From Botryococcus braunii (lineage: Eukaryota > Chlorophyta > Trebouxiophyceae): 25,000 nt of DNA. The stretch is taken from positions 122,501 through 147,500 of the forward strand of contig KV908565.1 of NCBI GenBank assembly GCA_002005505.1, written 5' to 3'. This document shows positions 1-11,506 of this stretch, in pieces (position 1 is the stretch's first letter; each line of letters starts with the position of its first letter). The notes beneath the pieces were generated by a model, which saw only the letters and a program-made list of their open reading frames with translations, was not told where the DNA came from and did no database searches. A program made the translations under genes and the position numbers.

Positions 1-1838
1 AGTGCCGCGTTTTTTGTTGGTTAGAAGATTTGTCCGGTCTGAGCAGGCAGTATATACGCAGCATAAATGCTTCTGTGGTGGAGGCGTTAAAAATCAATAT
101 CATCATGCTTATTTCATCCTGATGCTCTGTGGTCCTGATCATGACCCGGTGATTGCAAGAGCAGTGCGAATCTTTGAAGCCTTATAGAAGCATGTGTTGG
201 GTCATTTTTACAGACCTCTTTGGTGTATGCATCCTACTACACTGCACTGGACTGTGGTGTGCGCACTTAAAGTGATGTCACAGTAATGTAACGGACACCA
301 TGGACCTATCGTAACTGCATGGCATTGTAGTATACACATTACGAAATGTGTACACAAATGTAGTTCATGCAGGAATCTAAAGGTACAAGCATTGGCCCTG
401 CAGTATACTCTCGAATGTCGGATTCGCTACATCATGTTTCGTACTTCTGGATGGCAGCGCCAACCCAGCACGACGTTGACATGTCTAGACAGATCTGTAC
501 AGCAATTTCAGATCAGATTCATGGATGGCCATGCGCACATGTGGCCCCCATAAGGTGCAGACCATGCATGGCGATGCCCCCATATGGAACAATCCGGATG
601 CATCCGAATGCATCTGCGCATGCACGCTGTGTCTGCACACATGCATGGTGCAGATCATGGATTGATCCGGATGCGCAGATGCGCATGTACGCTGTACACA
701 TGTGTCTGAGCGCTCCATGTACTTGCAATTGGAGCAGGGCTAGCCCCTCGGACATGTTCGTAGGGTTGCCCAGGAGGTGCTGTACAGAGACGTCTTGCTC
801 CATGTAGAGCAAGCCCTGCCTTCAGGCCTGCCTCTGCGTCTATGGAGCAGGGCTAAATTGCCTTCTCTGGACCGCCCTGTAGGCCCTATGTGTAGCTACA
901 TTGCACATAACATAGCTACATTGCTATAGCTACATTGCACATAACTCCATGGACGCCTTCGGGCTGGTGGATAAGTTCTTGTGAACATGACCGTCCTCCT
1001 GAATCAACCGACTATAGGCTGCAACATATTTCCAGATCCGAAATGATGAAGAAAAAAAATGCGATAGAGTTTGGGTGCTAGGAATTCCTGCATTAATGTT
1101 TGTTGTCTCAGGAAATGCCCGCAAAAATATTTCAACTGTCCCCCAAAATCACCCCAAATCATTTGTACAAGCTTTACCTTTTGGTGGCCACCACAAGGTA
1201 AGATGGACATCCAAGGGATAATCATGGCGAATCTGCTGACTCAACATAAATGCAATGTCTTCAGTACTAGTAGTACCTCATTTACGGGTTGGTACCCTTT
1301 CAGCTGCTCCAGGGTTTTGGGTCCTTGGAATTCATCGACCTCGTCATGTTCTCCCTGTCAAGATATCGGACACATCCGGGGAACTCGAATGGATTTCGCA
1401 GAGCACATTCAATAAGATTCCGTTACTCTTCGACTTAGACAACAGATTTTATTTGTGTTTGATATCAATCTGTTTTCTATATGTTGGTGAAGGCAATTCC
1501 ATAGGATACACTTGGGATACGGCGCGCAAGCTAGCCTTCACCGACGTACGTTCCGTCATCCCCCTACCGACATTTGGTTACACAGCCCCCCTCTAAAGTC
1601 ACAGATTGAATTGATCAGAGATTATAATACCATGATGTGCGATGAAATGAAAGTGAAGCGTGAGGCTCGCCAAAAGATTTTACTGCATGCCCGCCATGCC
1701 AACCTGTAGAGGGTACCCTGCAAGTTCTAATCATGTTTTTTATGTTACCTGCATAATATTACTTACAGAAAAACTAAATTGAGCTTCTTATAAGCATCCC
1801 ACATGTGTTTGGTGTTGGAATCATGACGAAACCGTGCT
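1..1838. other. Upstream region without an assignable gene
   Basis: No gene is recognised here. A plus-strand frame is open from the window edge to a TAA at 187 (about 61 codons, ending ARAVRIFEAL) and could be the tail of a terminal exon cut by the window edge. A second frame ends at 1709 with a charged stretch (ELIRDYNTMMCDEMKVKREA) after a possible acceptor at about 1572 (TTACACAG); it could be a terminal exon or a decayed transposon fragment. Neither matches a family I know. The stretch from about 520 to 860 is rich in short imperfect direct and inverted repeats, such as ATGCATGG and GGAGCAGGGCTA, which open several overlapping frames on both strands. I do not regard those frames as genes. 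Confidence 0.4.
893..945. repeat. Short tandem repeat of TAGCTACATTG
   Basis: The 11-mer TAGCTACATTG starts at 893, 913 and 927. Two of the copies are followed by CACATAAC. It is a small local tandem array with no coding role. Confidence 0.75.
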
Positions 1839-1911
1839 GTGAGTAACCCTAATGGAAACTATCCTGAATCCATTACGTCCGCTGTGCAGGATGTCTACAA
1901 TACTGAGCATT

Positions 1912-2020
1912 ATGGTCGACCATCCACGTTTTCCAGGGAGAAACAATGTGATGTCGGTGATCGCCGTCGTCCTACTAACTTGTCTTCCGGCTTGGGCTCA
2001 GCTGTCCGCTACAAGACTTG
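1912..2020 (+). CDS. Gene 1, exon 1: signal peptide of a Cys-rich, Pro-rich secreted protein
   Basis: This exon codes for 36 residues plus the first base of a Gly codon. The translation has a basic N-terminal part, a hydrophobic core (SVIAVVLLTCL) and the cleavage-type end PAWA before QLSATRL, so it reads as a secretory signal peptide. The core and the PAWA end align with the first exons of the two paralogues at 7897 and 15132 (VLALCPAWA). The exon ends at ACTTG before GTAAGT, a strong donor in phase 1, which is the same phase as in both paralogues. In-frame ATGs lie at 1852, 1891, 1912 and 1951. I prefer 1912 because it has A at -3 and G at +4 and gives an N-terminal length like the paralogues. 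1891 becomes the first ATG if a possible 51-bp leader intron (GTGAGT at 1839, CAG ending at 1889) is real. Confidence 0.72.
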
Positions 2021-2125
2021 GTAAGTCCAACAAATCATGAATTTTTCAATATTTTAGGAAATCAAGTGCCAACTGCCCTTATGACCCTGCTTGGACGATC
2101 CTTTTAGGTTAAGGGTGTTAAGCTA

Positions 2126-2149
2126 GTTAGCGATATCGTTAGCGATATC
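2126..2149. repeat. 12-bp tandem duplication
   Basis: GTTAGCGATATC occurs twice in perfect tandem inside the gene 1 intron. Confidence 0.9.
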
Positions 2150-2479
2150 GAATGTGTACTTGATGTACGCGTGGAGTTACATATCTACACTGTAGATTCT
2201 GCATTTGGCCGAAGGAGACGTAGCTTCCGCAGCACCTAGTTAGGCCCAATGACACTAGCTGGAGCCTTAGTCTTCACAGAAGAGTGGAATATCATGATTG
2301 ACTGATACGAGATATATAACCCCTTATTTGATTATAGACTTTAATACCTTGCCTGATGCTAATGAAAAGAGATGTCGTCGTTGATGATGGCACCAAGCTC
2401 GCATGCTTCATGGATTTCGAAACACATTTGACATCTTAGAGCCCCAAAACTTTAAAAGTTTGAGTTAACGCCATATATG

Positions 2480-2503
2480 GTGTTGATAAAAGTTTATCAA
2501 CAC
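2480..2503. repeat. 11-bp palindrome with 2-base centre
   Basis: GTGTTGATAAA (2480-2490) is followed after AG by its exact reverse complement TTTATCAACAC (2493-2503). It lies inside the gene 1 intron and has no evident role. Confidence 0.9.
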
Positions 2504-2736
2504 GATACGTTAAGAGTTGCAACAGTTGCCTGCTGCTTGATGAAACGGACTTCTTCTGCTTCTTGGCCTTCTTGTTCATCTTCTTCTTATGCTCTGTCAG
2601 CTTGAAAGCAGTCATCCTAGAGAAGCATCACACAGGAGCCACACACATTTGCACATACGCGTACACAGTTCCAGCTGTTCAGGGTGAGGCCCATGTGCTC
2701 TCTCTCTCCCTCCACCCCCCCCCTCTCTCTTTCTCT

Positions 2737-3172
<436 letters not shown>

Positions 3173-3259
3173 GTGTTCAAAAAGTAAGCTATCCCATTCC
3201 TCTTGGAGATGTTTGAACTTATGTGTTTGGTGATATCGATCGCGCTGAAGCTATGGGAC

Positions 3260-3480
3260 TGGGTTGGGAGTGGGGTGGGGGGGGGGCGGGGGGCAACCCA
3301 TGTGGGGCGCAGGAGTTCATTGAGATCACTGTTCTGGTTGGTGAACAGTGGGGCAAGGCTGAATACAGTTCACAGGAACAGCTGGTCACAGGCCTGGGGA
3401 CCACATGCCAATGATGACTGCCAGTAGGGATGCGACTTGTTTGGGATTGCTTGTTAATGGTGATCCTGGAGGTCATGCTG
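3260..3480. repeat. Dispersed repeat R, copy i
   Basis: This copy begins near a poly-G run (about 3274-3292). It contains GGTGAACAGTGG (about 3339), GGGACCACATGCCAATGATG (3397-3416) and TGCGACTTGTTTGGG (3430-3444). The same ordered motifs recur near 4880-5271, and parts recur at 13797-13960 and 6393-6440. It lies inside the gene 1 intron, just after the compound microsatellite. The family is not recognised, and no open frame or terminal inverted repeat is evident. Confidence 0.6.
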
Positions 3481-3903
3481 TGGGGTTCCTTGCAGTTCTA
3501 TTTTCTTGTTCAATGACCCTGGTATCTTGTGGACCATGTGTGGTGCTTGTTGGACTGCGGGACTCGGGCATATGGCTCGGAGTTTCCCCCCTCGATGGTG
3601 TTTTGCCCTGGACCTCTGGACAAACCCACACGCATTTTACCATATGGCGGATCGATGGTGTTTGCCAGCTACCTCTAGAAGAAACACCCAAAACGTTCTT
3701 CCAAGAGCATCTGCGGAACAAACACCGGTCAGCATGGGGAAATTTTGACCATGTGACATACACAACAGTATAAAGGGGGCACGAATTCGGCTCTGGCAGT
3801 AAAGTGTAGAACTTACGTTCAGGTCTTGTACTGGCTCCTAGTAAACGATAAGCATGTCACCACACATAGAACGAACCATTACCTGTGCCTCTGTGTGATG
3901 CAG

Positions 3904-4613
3904 GCTCGCCGCCTCCCCCCCCTTCTCCAGTCTTAGCGGAGCGCTTTCCACCCCCCCTGGCATGCCCCGACTGCTTGCCATTTAATAATCTCTTCTGCAT
4001 CAGAGGATACGAGCCGCAGTGTGTTGTCATAGTCGCTGGCTGCCCTTGCTGCTTTACGTGCGTCCCAACTCGCACGACCTCCCCACCGCCGCCTCCTAGG
4101 ACCTCCCCACCGCCGCCTCCTAGGACCTCCCCACCGCCGCCTCCTAGGACCTCCCCACCGCCGCCTCCCAGGACCTCCCCACCGCCCCCTCCCAGGATCT
4201 CCCCACCGCCGCCTCCTAGGACCTCCCCACCGCCGCCTCCTAGGACCTCCCCACCGCCGCCTCCTAGGACCTCCCCACCGCCGCCTCCTAGGACCTCCCC
4301 ACCGCCGCCTCCCAGGACCTCCCCACCGCCCCCTCCCAGGATCTCCCCACCACCGCCTCCCAGCTGCCCAGGTCCGGACGTGTGCCGGCAAGTCAACAAT
4401 TTGCTGTGCAAGATCGGCTTCATTGCGCAGTGCGTCACCAAGCTTCCCAGCTGCCCGTGCTGCTTTGAGTGCGTTCCAGCTCCGTCGCCCCCACCATCGC
4501 CACCGCCTCCCTCCCCCGAAAGCAGGAGCCCCCCACCCAGGAGCACTACCCCTCCTCCACCAGGCCGCAGACCCCTTGGTGGAGACCCCTCTGGTGTGTC
4601 GGAGGGAATCTGA
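3904..4613 (+). CDS. Gene 1, exon 2: two 8-Cys modules with an SPPPPPR array
   Basis: This exon completes a 272-aa secreted protein. After the signal exon come a short Pro-rich stretch, Cys module 1 (ending VAGCPCCFTC, 4032-4061), twelve SPPPPP blocks (4080-4361), Cys module 2 (4365-4472, ending SCPCCFEC) and a Pro/Ser-rich tail ending SGVSEGI. The modules share the spacing C-x2to5-C-x6or7-C-x7-C-x6-C-x-C-C-x2-C with those of genes 2 and 3. This pattern resembles the IGFBP N-terminal motif GCGCCxxC of animals; homology is inferred, not shown. SPPPPP blocks are the kind of sequence that is hydroxylated and arabinosylated in extensins and volvocine pherophorins, so a wall or matrix location is likely. 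The tail lacks the LRNPVASA end shared by genes 2 and 3. The acceptor CTGTGTGATGCAG resembles those of the paralogues. Ligand and function are unknown. Confidence 0.8.
4080..4361 (+). repeat. Coding 24-bp minisatellite (SPPPPPR, 12 blocks)
   Basis: A 24-base unit (TCC CCA CCG CCG CCT CCT AGG ACC and close variants) repeats with no frame change. Ten blocks continue as RT or RI, and variants ending RI occur as blocks 5 and 11, which suggests that a five- to six-unit block was itself duplicated. The repeat lies wholly inside the linker between the two Cys modules of gene 1. Confidence 0.95.
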
Positions 4614-4879
4614 GCCTCATCGAGAAGGCCCCTTGAGCCTGACACAAGGGCGTGTCCTGATATCGATATATATCCCTCGACCTTCCTCGAAGATGCCGAT
4701 TTACAGCCATTCATACCTGCATGCTTTTCTGCTGGTGGCTGTGTCTCCTTCTAATGACCCTTAGCCATCGGTTTGTCGAAGTCCCCCATTTGCAACGTGT
4801 TACAAGGATTGTGGAGGTTGCAACCTCTGCCGCAGTTGCAAGCCGTAACGTTACGTGACTGGATTTACCACCAACTTGG

Positions 4880-5271
4880 GCGCTTTGAGGCGCGGGGGGA
4901 TGGGGGGGGGGGGAGGGGATACCTCACGTGGTGTCCAGCAGTTTATTAGGATCTGGCTGGTGAACAGTGGGACAAGTGTTTACACCTTTCTAGGGAATAG
5001 CTTGCAATTGGTGAGGATTTGGAACTGGGCATGTCTACATGTATAAACGTGCTACGTAGCGAGTGACAGCATTGAGCGCGTGACAGCATCGACTTTTGCC
5101 ATCAGAAAAATGTCTAATCAGTTATAACATGTCCTTTTGGGGCGTACTTCTCATTTGTTTTCCTTGGTTTAAATAGTGCCATCGGACAGTACTGTTTAAA
5201 TCGTGGGCATCGGATAGAACTAGTTGTTCAAGGCGCGGGGACCTCATGCCACTGATGACTGAGGGATATTT
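4880..5271. repeat. Dispersed repeat R, copy ii
   Basis: This copy has a poly-G run, GGTGAACAGTGGGACAAGTG (4969-4988), AATGTCTAATC (about 5108), GGGGCGTACTTC (about 5138) and GGGGACCTCATGCCACTGAT (5237-5256). The first and last motifs match copy i, and the middle ones match copy iii at 13793-13820. It is longer than copy i because of extra sequence between the conserved blocks. Confidence 0.6.
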
Positions 5272-5294
5272 GAAGCATTTTTTGCTGCAGGCGT

Positions 5295-5441
5295 CACCTG
5301 CAGTGTAATCACGACGGCAGCTTCAGTACGTAGTCGTGGGAAGTCTTCCACGCTCCCACTTCAGGAACAACAAACAGATCTTTCTGGCAGCAGGGGTTGG
5401 CCAAATATGTTGGTGATGTTACCAACATACTCCGGACAAGT
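5295..5441. repeat. Direct repeat D, left member
   Basis: This 147-base stretch runs from CACCTGCAGTGTAATCACGA to CTCCGGACAAGT and matches 6188-6334, also 147 bases, with scattered substitutions and small gaps. Both contain AGGAACAACAAACAG and GGCAGCAGGGGTTGGCCAAA. The pair flanks the microsatellite at 5501-5878. Confidence 0.85.
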
Positions 5442-5498
5442 CAATACATACATATGGTTAGGTAATGTCCATATACATATACATGGTACTGTCTACTC

Positions 5499-5878
<380 letters not shown>

Positions 5879-5879
<1 letters not shown>

Positions 5880-7556
5880 GACTTCGTACAGCTACGCTTG
5901 GCCTGATAGCAAGGTCGTATCATCAAATAGTCTGTGATACATCTATGTAAGCTATCAATATACCCTCTAGTATTGTCAACATTCTCAACATGACTATTTG
6001 ATGAGTTAATTCTAGCACAGCTTGCTTGCTGCCACCACTTGCGGTCTTTTGGGGCCATTTCAGGGACAGTCGAACATTCTGGCTGCTATATATCATGCAC
6101 ACTAGTTCACGCATATGGCAACAATACATCAATGTCCTGACAGTTTGATCAACATATTGCTATCAACGTTCTCTTGCACCCTAAACACACCTGCAGTGTA
6201 AGCACGACTCATGAAGCAAAGATCAGTACGTAAGCCCGTGAGATAAGTCTGCCACGCTACAACTCCAGGAACAACAAACAGCACTCTCTGGCAGCAGGGG
6301 TTGGCCAAATATTACCAACATACTCCGGACAAGTGACGAGCCTTTCCCGGGCCGCCCAGGGAAGCCTCGGACTGCAGGAATCCTAAAGTACTATGCGACC
6401 GGTTTGGGGTCTAGAGATCCCTTCACCATGAGGATCATGGACTCCTTCTCAGGACGTCATAGGATTTTGGCAGAAGACCAGTGATAATGGTGACATCATC
6501 ATATCTGGCAAGAGTACACTGGTACCTCTCATGGTTCTCAAAATCAGCGCATGCGCAGTCGACATCAGAGTGGTGCAGCTTGGACTCGTACCTGTGGATG
6601 TATTGCTTGGCCATGGACTCGTATCTAGATTCTACATGTCTAGATATGTATAGACCCAACTATATCTGAAGGGCGGCAGGTTAACCAGGAAAAAACGCGT
6701 TTTTTTATTGTTTCAACAGAAATAAGGACACATCGCTGGTAGGCTGAGGGGCTGATTAGATCTAGACCTCAGTTATATTAATATCACTAGATGTTTGAAG
6801 AAAAGGTTGTAGTTGACAGCCTATGATCGTCTTGGCCAACCAGAGTACAACAACCGCCTCGAGGAAGAGAGCTGTCTTTTGAAACAGCTTCCTTTTTGAA
6901 TTCAAAAAACATGCAAATTTTCATGTTTTTTAAGAACATACTCTTGTACCTTGGGCTGTGTCTTGACAGACGTTTTGAGCAACAAGATATGCTGCTAAGG
7001 GGGACTGATTTTCCCACTTTTTTGTACTTTATAAACGAAAGGGTGTCCTCATATCAGGACACCGTCGATGGTGAAGAACAAAGTCAACAGGAGTCATAGT
7101 ACAACATGTTTGGAACTCCCTGGCCAGCCCTTGGGTTGAACGTCACGATCATTATCTTGGTCAAGGACTGCTAATGCATGCTGATGGGTATCGGAAGTGG
7201 TTTAAAATTGGTATTCGGCCGGGTTCTGGTAGGTTCAAAACTCCAAAATGGCCGATTCAGGCAGGTTTGTAGTCCAGAACGTCCGCGTCCAACCGGCTCC
7301 TTGATACAATCGATGTTGTCCGGTTTTTTGCGCAAGTTCCGGAAAGCTTAATATAACGTTCGCAAAACCCACGCATCAACTTTCCTGAGCCTAATTGGGT
7401 TAAGGCACAGCTTGCCTCTTCTTTCATGATTATTCCAGTTGTATTTGTCTGAGTGAGCCAGCCTTGACATGCGTAAAGGTTTTCGGCTCCTCGGACTACA
7501 GCGGCGGAAGGTTCTGTTTGCCTCCACTCGTTTTTACAGTCTGAAGTACCGACAAA
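5879..7556. other. Spacer and 5' flank of gene 2
   Basis: No gene is recognised. The part from about 6393 is the start of duplicated segment A. Blocks such as CAACAACCGCCTCGAGGAA (6850-6868) and TTTTGAAACAGCTTC recur near 14099-14145 in segment B. A 158-codon minus-strand frame (7733-7257) corresponds to a stretch with stop codons in segment B, so I treat it as chance. Confidence 0.6.
6188..6334. repeat. Direct repeat D, right member
   Basis: This is the partner of 5295-5441, with the same start (CACCTGCAGTGTAAGCACGA) and end (CTCCGGACAAGT). It lies about 310 bases after the microsatellite. Confidence 0.85.
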
Positions 7557-7868
7557 GTGAGTAAAATCAAAGTTTGAGGAATAATTAGGTGTTATTGGGA
7601 TGTATTGACTGTTCGTAGGGGGTTGGGGTGCGCTGGTGGGATGTGTCTTGCAAGAAGTTTGCCCTTTTTGTCGAGGGTAGTGTTGTGGCTGCCCGCCAAT
7701 TTGAGTAACATTTTCAGTATTAAAATGTTCCACTAACTTTTTATTTGATGTTTTTTGTGTATGCCCCCTTTGTTGCTAGTTCGAAAACATGCCATTGCAC
7801 TTCGCACGGAAACTCGATCGTTTTCATCGACACAATTTTTCACGGACTCCTCGGTTTTCTCCGTGCAG
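7557..7868 (+). other. Candidate 5'-leader intron of gene 2
   Basis: A donor-like AAA|GTGAGT at 7557 and the acceptor TTTTCTCCGTGCAG ending at 7868 would remove 312 bases. The remaining leader before the gene 2 ATG would then start 28 bases upstream of it. The same pair exists in gene 3 with almost the same length (311 bases). If it is not spliced, the leader contains a 27-codon upstream ORF (7789-7872, starting MPLHFARKL). Confidence 0.45.
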
Positions 7869-7896
7869 GTAATCTGCTACTGATCTGCTTATCAAA

Positions 7897-7996
7897 ATGT
7901 TTTCACAGTCAAAGGCAGATCGTCTGATGATATTGGTTACCCTAGGAGTGCTAGCTTTGTGTCCTGCGTGGGCATACCAGTCCGACTCAGAGAAGG
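7897..7996 (+). CDS. Gene 2, exon 1: signal peptide
   Basis: This exon codes for 33 residues plus the first base of a Gly codon. It has a basic N-terminus (SQSKADR), a hydrophobic core (MILVTLGVLALC) and the end PAWA before YQSDSEK. It aligns closely with the exon at 15132. The ATG follows TATCAAA, with A at -3. The donor is AAGG|GTATGC, phase 1, with the same GTATGC as in gene 3. The frame continues a little beyond the donor in the genomic sequence but carries no recognisable domain. Confidence 0.8.
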
Positions 7997-8189
7997 GTAT
8001 GCCCGACCATATACATGCGCAAAAATATACATCTTCCCTCGAAGTCAATTCCATAGAACTCAGTTCAGGACTGTGGTTAGCGGACTGTGGAAAGTTTTTT
8101 TTCCTTTCGCACCGTTCAGACATGTACATCATATATGCAAGTCAGACTGTGACGCATGCGCAAGTGCTTCGCAATCTCATCGTATGGCC

Positions 8190-8213
8190 TTTTTTTTTTT
8201 TTTTTTTTTTTTT
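8190..8213. repeat. Poly-T run of 24
   Basis: Twenty-four T residues lie close to the left edge of the part of the intron that gene 3 lacks. It could mark a minus-strand retrocopy tail, but no matching element or flanking target duplication was identified. Confidence 0.9.
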
Positions 8214-8703
8214 AAATTCGCGACGGGCCTGAAATTCTGCGAAAATGTTTACGAATGTGTTGCGAACAGCCTTTGTGACTCTGTCGCAACAGATCGTAAT
8301 AGTTTCGTATTATCTGAACTTGTGACTTGAGTGGGCTTGCGTACAGACATGTTACTCATGCACCCAAAATGTGATTTGATGTGCCCCAGAAACCCAACTA
8401 AATCCCATCATGATCCCAAATCCTGATTTGATAGATTTTGAGGCTAGTACCGTTGCAACCCCTGCGTAACAACCTATTGACTGTGAGTCAATCCTTTCCA
8501 CATTTCTGGAAGGAAAATCTATCAACGGTACCAAAAGTACCAAAAGAAGGATGCATAAGACCTCATACGATTTGACCCAGGGTCCACAAACTCCTGGAAG
8601 TGAGAAATAGTGCATGTCCTACCTTCATCCCATCCCCATGCCTTTAAGAGCCCACTCACATTCAGATATACACCCATCCCTCCCAGACCGAATCCCCCGT
8701 GCC

Positions 8704-9165
<462 letters not shown>

Positions 9166-9370
9166 TGCTACGGCCGATGCAGTGTTCCACAGTATCCCTG
9201 ACAGCAATTGTAGCTACTGATGACGGCACCAGTATGGCCCATGGGCTTACGGGGAACGAAAAAACAAATTAGGGAGGTACTCTGTACCCTGCCTTGCACC
9301 TGGGCCACTTTGAAACACATCTGAATCCAGAACCCAAGAACCCTAAGAGCACCTCAATACCCTAACAACA

Positions 9371-9545
9371 GGGTGTGTGTGGGTGGGTGGGAGTGTGGGG
9401 TGTATGAATGTGTGTGTGTGTGTGTGTGTGTGTGTGGGGGGGGGGGGGCCGGGGGCAGGAGGGGCGGGGGGGGGACGGGATAAGAGAGAGAGGATGGGGG
9501 GGGGGGAGTGAGGGGGAGAGAGGGGGACAGAGAGAGAACGAGACA
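9371..9545. repeat. TG/G-rich and GA-rich tract
   Basis: A TG repeat (about 9409-9435) is followed by a G run (9436-9448) and G/A-rich sequence with GAGA blocks up to 9545. Short flanking motifs (CAGTGTTCC and ACGGGNAACG) occur both at 9179-9258 and at 9544-9586, which suggests a local duplication that brought in this second tract. Confidence 0.85.
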
Positions 9546-9760
9546 GTGTTCCCTCAATCACAGTATCATGGCATTACGGGCAACGTGAAGTAGCGTATTC
9601 AAGTCAGCTTGGCAAGGTGGGCAATGTAACGTCTCCATGGCAGGACCTGTGCTGGAACGATGCTCCAATATGTATGCGTTGCAACAGCACACACTCCAAT
9701 TCATCAAAAATAGCGGATCGATTGTAACAATAGAAATTCATATGATTTGTAACTCGCTGT

Positions 9761-9834
9761 GTAATTGGTTATGTTCACAGTACTGTATACCCACTATGTA
9801 ACTGGTTATGTTCACAGTACTGTACACTGTATAA
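9761..9834. repeat. 37-bp tandem duplication in gene 2 intron
   Basis: The 37-base unit beginning GTAATTGGTTATGTTCACAG at 9761 repeats at 9798 with one early substitution. The gene 3 intron has only one related copy, near 15531-15548. Confidence 0.85.
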
Positions 9835-10313
9835 CCACTAGTGGTTGGGTTACGGCATCTTGCCAGCACAGCCCCTATACATTAAATTTATACCAGTTGT
9901 TGAGCCCTTCAAGGTTGAGTGTACACTCAATAGAACTCTTTGCGCACCCACGGAGGACTCCTTGAAGCACCCAACAGCCTATTTTTCTACAGATCTACTA
10001 CTTTGCCAAGTAGATCTGTAGGGTGATCCATGCCTGCTTCATGCATGACACACCCACATCTTGTGCAGTACAGGTTCCTGTACATCCTGGGCACCTCCAA
10101 ACATTGCCCACTTTGCCCCCTGACTGTGTTTTGGTCATGCATGGTGACCTCATGGGTCCGTTCCATAGGATGCACATGCACGTGCTTATCTCATACCTAC
10201 ATCTTGTAGATGCCATGTTCAACTGCAGGATCACACACCTGCTTTCATGCTGGAACACTGTCTGCATGGAAGACGGTCAAGATCTGGGTATGAACTGTCA
10301 GTGTGAAATGCAG

Positions 10314-11506
10314 GGCCACTGCCAACCAGCTGCCCAGGCCCACATGTTTGTCCACGATTCCTTACGAAGCTCTGCATGACCGACTTGATCGCGAAGTGTG
10401 TCGAAGAGGTGGCCGGCTGCCCGTGCTGCTGGAGGTGTGTGATGCCATCCCCTCCGGCCTTGCCGCCATCTCCTCCGCCACCGCCAAAAAGCTGCCCAAG
10501 CAAAGAAGAATGTCCACGAGTGCCTGACAATACCATTTGCCCTCCCGGCGAAACAATGCGGTGTGTCGAAAAGGTGGCCGGCTGCCCGTGCTGCTTTGGT
10601 TGTGCGCCACCCCCTCTGCCCTTGCCGCCACCTCCGCCGCCACCGCCCAAAAGCTGCCCAGGCGGACGTTGTCGAATCCATATCACTTGCATGTCCGGCT
10701 TCGAGCTGCGGTGTGTTGTAAAGGTGCCCGGCTGCCCGTGCTGCTTTGTTTGTGTTCCTGAGCCATCCCCTCCGGCCTTGCCACCGTCTCCTCCGCCACC
10801 GCCAAAAAGCTGCCCAGGCAAAAATGTTTGTCCACGAGTGCTTTCGTTTATGTGTAGGACCGACTTGATCGCGCAGTGTGTCGAAGAGGTGGCCGGCTGC
10901 CCATGCTGCTGGAGGTGTGTTGCGCCATATGGTGATGCGTCCCCTCCGGCCCTGCCGCCATCTTCTCCGCCACCCTCAAAAAGCTGCCCAGGCAAAGAAG
11001 AATGTCCACGAGTGCCTGACAATACCATTTGCCCTCCCGGCGAAACAATGCGGTGTGTCGAAAAGGTGGCCGGCTGCCCGTGCTGCTTTGGTTGTGCGCC
11101 ACCCCCTCTGCCCTTCCCGCCACCTCCCCCGCCACCGCCAGATAGCTGCCCAGGCGAAGATGTTTGTAACCCTATCCCCATCACTTGCATGTCCGACAAA
11201 AAGCTGCGGTGTGTTGAAAAGGTGGCCGGCTGCCCGTGCTGCTATGAGTGTGATGATGAGCCATCCCCTCCGGGCTTGCCGCCACCTCCTCCGCCACGTC
11301 CTGGAAGCTGCCCCCCAAGGGACACATGTGGACCGCCTATGCTCGAATGCTTGAACGGCTTCAACCGGGAGTGTGTCAACCCGGCCGGCTGCCCGTGCTG
11401 TCTTCAGTGTGTGGAGGCGCCATCCCCTCCACCCGAAAGCAGCACACCTCCACCCAGGCGGCTGGCCTCTCCCCCACCACTCCGCAATCCCGTGGCGTCC
11501 GCCTGA
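10314..11506 (+). CDS. Gene 2, exon 2: seven 8-Cys modules with Pro-rich linkers
   Basis: This exon completes a 430-aa secreted protein. Seven modules start at Cys codons 10331, 10493, 10655, 10811, 10985, 11147 and 11309. Each has eight cysteines and ends CPCCxxC; six have VAG or VPG before that, and module 7 has the shortened NPAGCPCC. Linkers are of the type SPPALPPSPPPPPKS. The tail ends LASPPPLRNPVASA, as in gene 3. Modules 1-3 and 4-6 are a recent internal duplication. The exon begins after the acceptor at 10312-10313, because the frame upstream of the first ATG (10376) still codes for half of module 1. The cysteine spacing resembles the IGFBP N-terminal domain; TIL, antistasin and Bowman-Birk folds fit the GCPCCxxC end less well. 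Four disulphides per module are likely. The protein is probably extracellular; its function is unknown. Confidence 0.85.
10331..11308 (+). repeat. Internal triplet duplication of Cys modules in gene 2
   Basis: Block 1 (10331-10810, modules 1-3) and block 2 (10811-11308, modules 4-6) match at an offset of 480 bases, then 492 after a four-codon insertion (PYGDA region) in the linker after module 4. Modules 2 and 5 are almost base-identical over about 130 bases. Confidence 0.9.

Noticed and set aside
485..812. Open frames on both strands between 367 and 812
   Set aside because: They overlap each other within short repeats rich in ATGCAT and TGCAC and show no family resemblance.
3769..3776. TATAAAGG as a promoter inside the gene 1 intron
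   Set aside because: No in-frame ATG lies between it and exon 2, and exon 2 has none before the Cys module, so a transcript from here would lack a start and a signal peptide.
3857..4714. 285-codon minus-strand frame rich in Gly opposite gene 1 exon 2
   Set aside because: It is the antisense of the Pro-rich repeat; sense-strand cysteine modules and splice sites explain the region.
7257..7733. 158-codon minus-strand frame in the gene 2 promoter region
   Set aside because: The equivalent frame in segment B (14677-15067) is broken by stops and shifts, so the open frame is not conserved.
10231..11199. 322-codon minus-strand frame opposite gene 2 exon 2
   Set aside because: Antisense shadow of the Pro-rich linkers; a Gly-rich product with no recognisable motif.
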